NCBI RefSeq assembly: GCF_001713475.1
Contig: NZ_CP016499.1
Span: 1 to 64,000 of the forward strand
DNA from: Agrobacterium sp. RAC06
GTDB lineage: Bacteria; Pseudomonadota; Alphaproteobacteria; Rhizobiales; Rhizobiaceae
Length of the DNA stretch: 64,000 nucleotides
Direction: 5' to 3'
Made by a program: the position numbers and the translations under genes. Positions within the stretch are counted from its first letter, which is position 1, and each line of letters opens with the position of its first letter. The notes below the pieces were generated by a model. It was not told where the DNA came from and did no database searches. It saw only the letters and a program-made list of their open reading frames with translations. Below, piece after piece: positions 16,757 to 24,928 of the stretch.

Positions 16757-18046
16757 ATGAGTTCCATTCCCGCCTTCGATACCCTTATCCGGAACGCCGC
16801 CCTGCAGGGGAGCGTGGCCATGATGGACATCGGCATCCGTGATGGGCGCATTGCCGCGATCATTCCTGTTGCGCAGCGCGGGGAGGATAAAGCTCATGTC
16901 GTAGAGGATGTCGGTGGCCGTCTCGTTTTGCCGGGTTTCGTCGATACTCATATCCATCTGGACAAATCCTGTCTTCTTGCATGCTGCAGGGGTGTTGGGG
17001 GAGGGTTGAAAGGCGCAGTTGCTGCAGTGTCGCGGCTGAAGCAGGAATTCACGGAAGAAGATGTCTATCGCCGTGGTGCCCGAACCATCGAAATGGCTAT
17101 CCTGCAAGGCACCATGCACATGCGCACGCATGTGGAGGTCGATCCGCGTGTCGGTCTGCGAAGCCTTGCTGCTATCCAGCGGCTGAAGCGCGACTATGCC
17201 TTTGCCATCGACCTCTCTGTCTGCGTCTTTCCGCAGGAGGGCCTGTTTAACGATCCCGGCACCGAGGCATTGCTGGAGCAGGCGCTAGACAGTGGCGCGG
17301 ATCTGCTCGGCGGCTGCCCCTATACGGACAGCGATCCTAGAGCGCATATGGAGCGTCTGTTTGACATGGCAGAGAGCCATGACGTCGATCTCGACTTCCA
17401 CCTTGATTTCGATCTTGATCCAAGCTGGACCCATATGGATGACATCTGTCGCTTGACGGAAGCCCGTGGCTGGCAGGGGCGGGTGGCGATCGGACACGTC
17501 ACCAAGCTGGCTGCAATGGAGGAGGCGCTCTTCGAGCGGCATGTCACCCAGCTATTGGCCGCCGGCGTTGCGGTGACCGCCCTGCCTTCGACAGATCTCT
17601 ATCTGAACGGGCGCGACAAGGGGTTTCGTGCCGTACGCGGCGTTGCACCTGTGCACCTGTTGGCGGACCGAGGTCTTACGACGTCGATTGCGACGAACAA
17701 CGTGATGAACCCGTTCACGCCTTACGGGGATTGTTCTTTGCTTCGCATGGCCAATCTCTACGCAAACCTCATGCACATAGGACCCGAAGGTTTCTCCCAA
17801 TGCCTCGATATGATCACGGGCGATGCCGCGCGCCTGATGCGTATCGACGCCTACGGCATCGCGCCGGGCCATTTCGCAGATCTGATCGTTCTTGATGCCA
17901 CTTTGGAAGATGAGGCTTTCGGCAGCATCGCGCCCGCCTTGATGGGTCTAAAGAAAGGCAGGAAAACATTCGAGCGACGGGCCGAAATTTTTCATAGTCG
18001 ACGAACGCCGATCGCACAGGCTGAGATGATTGCCGAGGGGCCGTAA
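16757..18046 (+). CDS. Cytosine-deaminase-like amidohydrolase
   Basis: 429 residues from the ATG at 16757; a TTG four codons upstream is the frame limit. The metal-site motif is VDTHIHLDKS (about residue 58), the HLDK form found in cytosine deaminase and N-isopropylammelide hydrolase relatives. Later ligands are in DFHLDFDLD (about 210), IGHVTKL (about 240) and the Asp near the C-terminal third (ALPSTDLYLNGRD). The C-terminus has the composite beta-domain HFADLIVLDA. Likely a deaminase or amide hydrolase on a pyrimidine- or triazine-like compound; substrate unknown. Operator upstream links it to the NMT1-type importer. Confidence 0.87.
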   Translation: MSSIPAFDTLIRNAALQGSVAMMDIGIRDGRIAAIIPVAQRGEDKAHVVEDVGGRLVLPGFVDTHIHLDKSCLLACCRGVGGGLKGAVAAVSRLKQEFTEEDVYRRGARTIEMAILQGTMHMRTHVEVDPRVGLRSLAAIQRLKRDYAFAIDLSVCVFPQEGLFNDPGTEALLEQALDSGADLLGGCPYTDSDPRAHMERLFDMAESHDVDLDFHLDFDLDPSWTHMDDICRLTEARGWQGRVAIGHVTKLAAMEEALFERHVTQLLAAGVAVTALPSTDLYLNGRDKGFRAVRGVAPVHLLADRGLTTSIATNNVMNPFTPYGDCSLLRMANLYANLMHIGPEGFSQCLDMITGDAARLMRIDAYGIAPGHFADLIVLDATLEDEAFGSIAPALMGLKKGRKTFERRAEIFHSRRTPIAQAEMIAEGP

Positions 18047-18228
18047 GCCTTGCTTTAAACAAGACTGCAGACAGATCTATCGCGCTACCAGTGCAAGGGC
18101 TGGAGCCTTCTCCACATCAGGACGCGCTGATCCAGTTGCCGTCGGATGCCCGCGTCTCCCGCGTTTTGTGATGGTTCAGTATCGGAGAGTCTGTCGATAA
18201 CCGTTGGGCAAAAGACCCTTTTGGGCTG

Positions 18229-19158
18229 TCATGTGTCGGCCGACTTGGACGTCGCAACCGCCTCTAATGCCTCGGCGAAGAGGCTTGTACCCATCAGAGC
18301 TCTGCAACGGGCGAAGCGCCTATCGGCATAACTGCGGAAGTCGTCTGCAGGATTGTCGTTTGCGAGCTGTATTAGGCCCCAGAGTGTCCATAGAAGGTCG
18401 CACATTGCCTTATATATGATGATGCGCCCACGCTCGGCGGCAGTGGGCTCACCGCCGAAATAAGCAAGGATCATTTCTTCCTCCTGCTCCGGCCCGAAAC
18501 CGCCCACGACGCAGAGATCGCCGAGATCCCACATGGGGTCGTTCATGCCGGAATATTCCCAGTCGACGATCCACATGCGCTCACCACTGTCGAGGAAGTT
18601 TTCGCAAAGCGGATCGCAGTGGCAGGCGACATTCGGCAGCGGATGGGCCGATAGCGCTGCCCGCACCGCCTCCGCCTCGCTTAGGACGTCATGATATCCT
18701 TCCGGCAGGTCGACATCCTTCGTGGCGAGGATGCCGAGGTAGCTGTCGATCATCGCGAAGAGTTCGAAGCGTGCAGGGAAGATGGCGCCACTGTCATGCA
18801 GTTTGCGAAAGGCCTTGCCTGCCCTGGCAGGGGCGCCGGCTCGCGACCGAAACCGCTCCGGTGTCATGGTCGCGGCCCCATCCAGGAAACGGGAGACGAA
18901 GATGCCGCTTGTCGCGTCCGCAAAGAGAATGTCCGGGCCGACACCGGCAAAGGCGACTGCCTCTGTCGCCATCATCTCGTTGGCGCGATCAATGTATTCC
19001 TCTGTGCCCTTGCCAGGGATGCGCAGGCAGTGGTCCCCAACGCGGAATACCAGATTGGTGAGGCCGCCCAGGCGTTCGATCGGGCCGTCATGACCGGCCA
19101 GCAGGGGGATCGTCTTCACTGTTTCCCGGGCGAGCGCGATCTCGGTCTCTTCGTTCAT
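18229..19158 (-). CDS. Choline/ethanolamine-kinase-like phosphotransferase (APH fold)
   Basis: 309 residues. The Brenner motif HCDPLCENF (about residue 195, H-x-D-x4-N) holds the catalytic Asp, and the metal-binding Asp is in WIVDWEYSG (about 215); GGLTNLVFRVGD near residue 30 is the phosphate-loop region. This is the LicA/choline kinase branch of the aminoglycoside-phosphotransferase fold, which phosphorylates small alcohols. The start overlaps the stop of... the flavoenzyme gene upstream by 4 bases, so it is translationally coupled to it. A second kinase of this type is at 24020-24928. Substrate unknown; choline, ethanolamine or a related amino alcohol is inference from family and importer. 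Confidence 0.85.
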   Translation of the reverse strand: MNEETEIALARETVKTIPLLAGHDGPIERLGGLTNLVFRVGDHCLRIPGKGTEEYIDRANEMMATEAVAFAGVGPDILFADATSGIFVSRFLDGAATMTPERFRSRAGAPARAGKAFRKLHDSGAIFPARFELFAMIDSYLGILATKDVDLPEGYHDVLSEAEAVRAALSAHPLPNVACHCDPLCENFLDSGERMWIVDWEYSGMNDPMWDLGDLCVVGGFGPEQEEEMILAYFGGEPTAAERGRIIIYKAMCDLLWTLWGLIQLANDNPADDFRSYADRRFARCRALMGTSLFAEALEAVATSKSADT

Positions 19159-21572
19159 GCCTTCAGCCTCTCCATCTTCGCATCATAGAGGGTGCGGGCG
19201 CCCCGGCGGGCTTCATAGGTCCTGCCGAAGGCCTCGATCTGGAAGTGCTCGCCTGTGGCAATCTCAGTTGGCAGGTAACCGAAGGCAATGGTCTTGCCGA
19301 GCGTATATCCGTAACCGGTGCTGGCCGTGGAGCCCACGACCTTGCCATCGAGTAGAACCGCCTCGCCGCCGTGGAAGGGGGCGAAGCCGTCGACGGTGTA
19401 GGAAACGAGCCTGCGCTTCACGCCGTCCGCCTTGATCGTCGCCAGGGCCTCCCGGCCGATGAAGTCGCCTTTGTTGAGCGCGACGCAGAAGCCGAGACCA
19501 GCCTCATACGGATTGTAGTCGGGCGTGATGTCGCCGGACCAGTAGAGATAGCCCTTTTCCATGCGGGCCGCATCGATGGCCCGGTATCCGGCATCGGCGA
19601 TGCCTGAGGCTTGTCCGGCCGTTTTCAGTGTATCGTAGACATGGGAGGCGTATTCCTGGTCGATATAAAGTTCATAGCCGAGTTCGCCAACATAACCGAT
19701 GCGGACCGCAAGCGCCGAGGCTGAGCCTATGTCGATGCGTCTTGCGGCCAGGAAGGGCAGTGCATCATTGCAGAGGTCGTCGTCCGAGGTGCTTTGCAGG
19801 ACGTCACGCGCCCGCGGTCCGCAGATGTTGAGGGTGGCGAAGCGATTTGTGACGTCGCGCAGGCAGACGCCTGCCGGCAGGTGGCGGGAAACCCAGTTAC
19901 CGTCTCGGACGCCGAAGCCAGATCCGGTGATCAGGTAGAGGAGGTCGTCGGCGAGATGGACGATCGTCACATCAGCCTCGATGCCGCCGCGCTCGTTGCA
20001 GAGCTGGGTGTACACGGCCTTGCCCGGCGGGCCGGACAGATCATTGGCCGCGATCCGCTGCATGGCAGCCCAAGCACCGGGCCCGCTGATCTCGAACTTG
20101 GAGAAGGAGGACTGATCGATGAGCGCCACGCGTTCGCGGATCGCCTTCACCTCGCCGCCGACGGTGTCGAACCAGTTCGGCTTGCCCTCGAAAGAGGGGA
20201 TGTCCCTGGCTTCCGGCCCCGTTTGCGAAAACCAGTTGGGCCGTTCCCAACCAAATTTCGAGCCGAAGACGGCGCCATTTCTCGCCAGGACGTCGTGCAG
20301 CGGCGATCGGCGCAGACCTCGGACGGCCTGCGCTTCCTCGCCCGGCCAATGGACCTTGTAGTAGGCGCCGTAAGCCTCGATGGCGCGTTCTTCCAGATAA
20401 CGTCCCTGGGCATGGACAGCGCCGAAGCGACGGACGTCGAAAGGCCAGAGATCCATGCCGGCATCGCCGTGCAGGATGAGGTTGGAAAGCGCAAGGCCGG
20501 CTCCGCCCGAAGCGGCGATGCCGGCGGTGAAGCCGCAGGCGACGTAGAAATTGTCGAGGCCCGGGGCAAGCCCCATGATCGGCTCGCCGTCGAAGGAGAC
20601 GGGGATCGGGCCGTTGATCACCGTCTGGATGCCGATCTCGTTGAGGGCGGGAATGCGGGTCGCGGTCGGCAGGGCAAAGAGCTCCAACCGGTCCCAGTTC
20701 GGCTCGAACAGTTCGCGACCGAAATCGAGCGGCGGCTTGCCACGCCAGCAACCCTTGGTGCCATCCTCCCAGCCGCCGATGGCGAAGGAGCCGGTGTCCG
20801 GCTTCAGATAGAAATTGTTGTCGGGATCGCGCAGGGTGGTGAGATCCGGGGGTAGAGTGAGCTTTTTTTCGGTGAGGAAATACTGGTGCTCCACGACGCC
20901 TGCCGCGAGCGGGACGCCGGCCATCTCACCGACGCGTTTCGCCCAGAGGCCGGCACAATTGACGAGAATATCGCAGGAGATCGTCCCGCCATTCGTCACC
21001 ACGCCGACGGCCCGGCGGTTCTCGATGACAATCTCCTCGACCGTCACCCCTTCCTCGATCTTCACGCCGTTCATCCGCGCGCCCTTGGCATAGGCCATGG
21101 TCAGGGAATAGGGATCGATGTAGCCGTCGCCGGGTATGAAGGCGGCACCCTCGATGCCCTCCTTGACGATGTAAGGGAAACGGTTCGCTGCCTCTTCAGC
21201 GGAGAGGGAGTAGCATTCGACGCCGAAGCTTTTTGCCTGGGTCATCGAACGGCGAATTTCGCTCCAGCGCTCAGGACTTCCGGCAAGCCTGAGCGAGCCC
21301 ACCTTCTTCCAGGCAATGTGCTGGCCCGTTTCCTGTTCCAGGCGATCGAAGACCGCGACGGAATTCTGCATCAGCCGGGTCAGATTGCGCTTGCCGCGAA
21401 GCTGGCCGACGAGGCCTGCCGCATGCCAGGTGCAGCCATGGGTGAGCATGGCCTTTTCGACCAGCAGGACATCCCTCGCGCCGTCGCGGGCGAGGTGGTA
21501 GGCGACGGACGTGCCGATGGCCCCACCGCCGATGATGAGGATGTGGACGTGACGATCCGCGCGAAATGACAT
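19155..21572 (-). CDS. Dimethylglycine/sarcosine-dehydrogenase-like flavoenzyme with GcvT domain
   Basis: 805 residues. The N-terminal FAD domain begins with the dinucleotide motif GGGAIGTSVAYHLA (about 14-28) and has the covalent-FAD histidine context CTWHAAGLVGQL (about 48-59). The DAO domain runs to about 370, then the FAO_M linker (to about 430), then a folate-binding aminomethyltransferase (GcvT) domain and its C-terminal barrel. In the known family an N-methyl group is oxidised and passed to tetrahydrofolate. It is paired with the kinase downstream and followed upstream by a homologous enzyme. N-methylated amine degradation is supported by the ProXWV-like importer in the same operon. 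Confidence 0.92.
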   Translation of the reverse strand: MSFRADRHVHILIIGGGAIGTSVAYHLARDGARDVLLVEKAMLTHGCTWHAAGLVGQLRGKRNLTRLMQNSVAVFDRLEQETGQHIAWKKVGSLRLAGSPERWSEIRRSMTQAKSFGVECYSLSAEEAANRFPYIVKEGIEGAAFIPGDGYIDPYSLTMAYAKGARMNGVKIEEGVTVEEIVIENRRAVGVVTNGGTISCDILVNCAGLWAKRVGEMAGVPLAAGVVEHQYFLTEKKLTLPPDLTTLRDPDNNFYLKPDTGSFAIGGWEDGTKGCWRGKPPLDFGRELFEPNWDRLELFALPTATRIPALNEIGIQTVINGPIPVSFDGEPIMGLAPGLDNFYVACGFTAGIAASGGAGLALSNLILHGDAGMDLWPFDVRRFGAVHAQGRYLEERAIEAYGAYYKVHWPGEEAQAVRGLRRSPLHDVLARNGAVFGSKFGWERPNWFSQTGPEARDIPSFEGKPNWFDTVGGEVKAIRERVALIDQSSFSKFEISGPGAWAAMQRIAANDLSGPPGKAVYTQLCNERGGIEADVTIVHLADDLLYLITGSGFGVRDGNWVSRHLPAGVCLRDVTNRFATLNICGPRARDVLQSTSDDDLCNDALPFLAARRIDIGSASALAVRIGYVGELGYELYIDQEYASHVYDTLKTAGQASGIADAGYRAIDAARMEKGYLYWSGDITPDYNPYEAGLGFCVALNKGDFIGREALATIKADGVKRRLVSYTVDGFAPFHGGEAVLLDGKVVGSTASTGYGYTLGKTIAFGYLPTEIATGEHFQIEAFGRTYEARRGARTLYDAKMERLKA

Positions 21573-21581
21573 ATCGAAACC

Positions 21582-24023
21582 TCAGGCTTTGATCTTGTCC
21601 ATGGCCGGGTCGAGGATCGGCCCGAAGTGAAGGGTGGCCGGCGTCTTTTCCGCCGCAACCACGAGCTCGTAAGTTCCGCTCTTCAGATAGTCGTCGCTAA
21701 CGCCCTCAGTGTTGCGAACATAGCCGTAGCCAATGTTTCGGCCGAGCGTGTAGCCATAGCCGCCGCTGGTCAGGTAGCCGACGGCCTCGCCGTTCCTGAG
21801 GATCGTCTCGCGTCCCGCGATCACGATCGATGGGTCGTCGACGGTGAAGCCCATGAACCGTTTCTTGAGCGGCTGACCGGCAAGGCCTTCCAGCGCTCGG
21901 CGACCAAGGAAATCGGTGTTCTTGCGGAGTTTCACCGCCCAGCCGAGTCCAGCCTCGAAGGGCGTGTCGTTCGGCGTGATGTCGGAGCTCCAGGCACGGT
22001 AAGCTTTTTCGAGGCGCAGGGATTCCAGTGCGCGATAACCGATGGGGCGGATGTCATGGGTTTTGCCCGCTGCCATCAGGACATCATAAACTTCTCCGAG
22101 TGCGGCGATCGGTATGTGCAGTTCCCAGCCGAGTTCGCCGACATAGGTGACCCGGAGCGCCCGAACGGTGGCGCCGGCAATCCCGATTTCTCGCACATGG
22201 CCGAAGGGGAATGCCGCATTCGACACATCTGCGGCGGTGACGCCGGCGAGTACTTCGCGGGCCCTTGGTCCCATCAGCGACAGCGTGCCCCAGTCTTCGG
22301 TAATGTCGGAGAGCGTACAGTCCAGACCGGCAGGAATATGGTCTGATATCCAACCGAAGTCGTGGGTGCGGAAGCCGGTGCCGGTGACGATGTAGAATCT
22401 GTCTTCGGCGAAGCGCGCGACGGTCAAGTCCGCCTCGATGCCCCCCCGAGTGTTCAGAAGCTGTGTGTAGGTCAGGCGACCGACGGGCTTGTTCACATCG
22501 TTGGCGCAAATCCAGTCGAGTGCCTTGAGGGCATCGGGACCTGAAAGCTCGTATTTCGCAAAGGACGACTGGTCAAACAGCCCGACCGCCTCGCGCACGT
22601 GGCGATGCTCGTCGCCAACGGGCCCGAACCAGTTCTGCCGGCCCATGGAGTAAACGTCCTTCGGTGCCATGCCTGATGGTGCGAACCAGTTGGGGCGCTC
22701 CCAGCCGAGCTTTGAGCCGAAGACGGCGCCTGATGCCTTCAAGCGGTCGTAGAGCGGAGAGACAAGACGCGGGCGGCCGCTTTCATATTCCTCGTGCGGG
22801 AAGGCAATTGTGTAGTGTTTGCCATAGGCCTCCAGCGTGCGGTCGCAGACCCATTGGCGGTCGCGATGCATGCCGGCGAAACGCCTGATGTCGACGACCC
22901 AGAGATCGAGCGGCGCTTCGCCGTCGACCACCCATTGCGCCAGCACCCAGCCGGCGCCTCCGCCGGACGCGATGCCGAAGGCGTTGAACCCGGCGCCGAC
23001 GAACATGTTCTTGCATTTGGGGGCTGCGCCGAGAATGAAGTTGCCGTCGGGCGTGAAGCTCTCCGGACCATTGATCATCTGCTTGACGCCGACCGTCTCC
23101 AGAGCTGGTACGCGTTCGACGGCCTGGATCATGTGCTGTTCGAAATGGTCGTAATCGTCATCGAACAGGCGGAAGGCCCAGTCATTCGGCAGGTCGCCAG
23201 TAAGCCAGGGTTGCGGATTGGGCTCATATCCGCCCATGACAAGGCCGCCAACCTCTTCCTTGTAGTAGGTCCGCCTGTCAGGGTCGCGGATGGTCGGTGC
23301 GTCGGTCGAAAGGCCGTCGATCTTCTCGGTGATGATATACTGGTGCTTGACCGCCTGTAGAGGCACGTTGATGCCCGCCATTTCGCCGACCTGGCGCGCC
23401 CATTGGCCGGCACAGTTGACGACCTTTTCGCAGGCGACGTCGCCCAGCGTGGTTTTCACAGCTGTGATCCGGCCGTCCTTCATCTCGAAGCCGATGACCC
23501 GAACGTTTTCGACGATCTTCGCGCCATGCATGCGGGCGCCCTTGGCCAGCGACTGGGTGATGTCAGAGGGGCTCGCCTGACCGTCCGTCGGCAGCCAGCT
23601 CGCACCGACGAGATCATCGACATTCATCAGCGGCCACATCCGCTTCACCTCTTCGGGGGAAACGAGATGCATCTCCATACCGAAGCTCCCGGCCGTCGTG
23701 GCGAGGCGCTTGAATTCGGTCCAGCGATCCTGATTGGTGGCAAGCCGCAGGCAGCCCGTCATCTTCCAGCCCGTTGCGAGCCCGGTTTCGGCTTCCAGCC
23801 CTTTGTAGAGCTCGACCGAATATTTCAGCACGCGGGTGATCGAGGCGGACGAACGCAGCTGGCCGACGAGACCGGCCGCATGCCAGGTCGAACCCGATGT
23901 GAGGGCGCCCTGTTCGAGGAGCAGAACGTCTGCCTTGTGATCCTTTGCGAGATGATAGGCGGTGGAGCAGCCGATGATGCCACCGCCAATGACGACGATC
24001 TGGGCGTGGGAGGGCAGGGTCAT
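21582..24023 (-). CDS. Second dimethylglycine-dehydrogenase-like flavoenzyme with GcvT domain
   Basis: 813 residues from the ATG at 24023, which overlaps the upstream kinase stop by 4 bases; the open frame runs to 24179 but lies inside the kinase. Same architecture as its neighbour: VVIGGGIIGCSTAYHLA, the flavinylation context STWHAAGLVGQL, a DAO domain, linker, GcvT and GcvT C-terminal domains. The two copies are clearly homologous but diverged along their whole length, so they are older paralogues rather than a recent tandem copy. They may act on successive N-methyl groups or on different substrates of the same importer. Confidence 0.92.
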   Translation of the reverse strand: MTLPSHAQIVVIGGGIIGCSTAYHLAKDHKADVLLLEQGALTSGSTWHAAGLVGQLRSSASITRVLKYSVELYKGLEAETGLATGWKMTGCLRLATNQDRWTEFKRLATTAGSFGMEMHLVSPEEVKRMWPLMNVDDLVGASWLPTDGQASPSDITQSLAKGARMHGAKIVENVRVIGFEMKDGRITAVKTTLGDVACEKVVNCAGQWARQVGEMAGINVPLQAVKHQYIITEKIDGLSTDAPTIRDPDRRTYYKEEVGGLVMGGYEPNPQPWLTGDLPNDWAFRLFDDDYDHFEQHMIQAVERVPALETVGVKQMINGPESFTPDGNFILGAAPKCKNMFVGAGFNAFGIASGGGAGWVLAQWVVDGEAPLDLWVVDIRRFAGMHRDRQWVCDRTLEAYGKHYTIAFPHEEYESGRPRLVSPLYDRLKASGAVFGSKLGWERPNWFAPSGMAPKDVYSMGRQNWFGPVGDEHRHVREAVGLFDQSSFAKYELSGPDALKALDWICANDVNKPVGRLTYTQLLNTRGGIEADLTVARFAEDRFYIVTGTGFRTHDFGWISDHIPAGLDCTLSDITEDWGTLSLMGPRAREVLAGVTAADVSNAAFPFGHVREIGIAGATVRALRVTYVGELGWELHIPIAALGEVYDVLMAAGKTHDIRPIGYRALESLRLEKAYRAWSSDITPNDTPFEAGLGWAVKLRKNTDFLGRRALEGLAGQPLKKRFMGFTVDDPSIVIAGRETILRNGEAVGYLTSGGYGYTLGRNIGYGYVRNTEGVSDDYLKSGTYELVVAAEKTPATLHFGPILDPAMDKIKA

Positions 24024-24928
24024 GACGCATGGTTCCCATAGACTGAGTTGTAGTGGTCCAGCGCTTCTTGGAGGCGCGTGAGGTTTTCGGCCGTGTAGCC
24101 GACATAGTCGGCCCCTGGCGCATCGAGGTAGAGTTCGGAGGTCATGCTCCACATCGCCTCGCGCAACAGGGAGGCGCATTGCATGGCGGCGAGCGAGTGG
24201 CGGATCTCGGTCGAGGGCACACCACCGAAATAGGCGGTGAGGAACTCTTCCGACTGGTCGGGTGTCAGGCCGGCATTGGAGGTCGCACCGGCGAGGTCGA
24301 ACATGGGCGTCGAGAAACCGGCATATTCGAAATCGATCAGCCAGAGCCTTTTGCCATCGTCGAGAATGTTGGAGGGCAGGAGGTCGTTATGGGCAAAAAC
24401 GATGGGAAGCGGCGCCTGCACGGATTCCAGCTCCTGCGCCAGCACGAGAAATTGGGCCAGCTCCGGGATCATCCGGCTGTTGCCTGCCTCGAGCGTGCGG
24501 GCATAGTCGCGCACCACGTGGAAGGGCCAGAACATGAAGCCCGCACCGGTTACGTGGCGTGGCATTTCCTTGTGAAACCGGTGGAGAAGGAGCGCCACGC
24601 GCTCACGTTCGGCCGCGACGTCGTTTGCCGAAAACGTCTTCGCGTCGAGGAAGGCAGACACCATAACGCCCGATTCTGCATACTCCACCTTCGGAGCGAA
24701 GCCGGCCGCGTGGGCAGCGCGGGCCGTCATGAGTTCGCGGGTCCTGGAAACGTGATGGAAGGGATAATCTGTCCCGAAGCGCACGACGTGGCGGCCAGAG
24801 GCATCGGCCACCAGGAAGCTCTCATTGCTGAGGCCGCCCTTGAGCACGGAGATCTCCAGCGCTCCATTCCAGCAGGGCAGGGACGCGATGCGATCTTCGA
24901 GTACTGGGTTCGGGGCGATGTCGGTCAT
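24020..24928 (-). CDS. Second choline-kinase-like phosphotransferase (APH fold)
   Basis: 302 residues from the ATG at 24928, which overlaps the permease stop by 4 bases. Catalytic motif FAHNDLLPSNIL (about residue 185; H-x-D-x4-N) and metal motif WLIDFEYAGF (about 205); LKGGLSNESFLVAD near residue 25 is the phosphate-binding loop region. It is homologous to but distinct from the kinase at 18229. It sits between the importer genes and the second flavoenzyme, so transport, phosphorylation and oxidation appear to be coupled in one operon. Substrate unknown. Confidence 0.85.
   Translation of the reverse strand: MTDIAPNPVLEDRIASLPCWNGALEISVLKGGLSNESFLVADASGRHVVRFGTDYPFHHVSRTRELMTARAAHAAGFAPKVEYAESGVMVSAFLDAKTFSANDVAAERERVALLLHRFHKEMPRHVTGAGFMFWPFHVVRDYARTLEAGNSRMIPELAQFLVLAQELESVQAPLPIVFAHNDLLPSNILDDGKRLWLIDFEYAGFSTPMFDLAGATSNAGLTPDQSEEFLTAYFGGVPSTEIRHSLAAMQCASLLREAMWSMTSELYLDAPGADYVGYTAENLTRLQEALDHYNSVYGNHAS

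Noticed and set aside
24023..24179. N-terminal extension of 52 residues on the second flavoenzyme
   Set aside because: It lies fully within the kinase gene in another frame, is Arg/Pro-rich, and the ATG at 24023 overlaps the kinase stop in the usual ATGA way.
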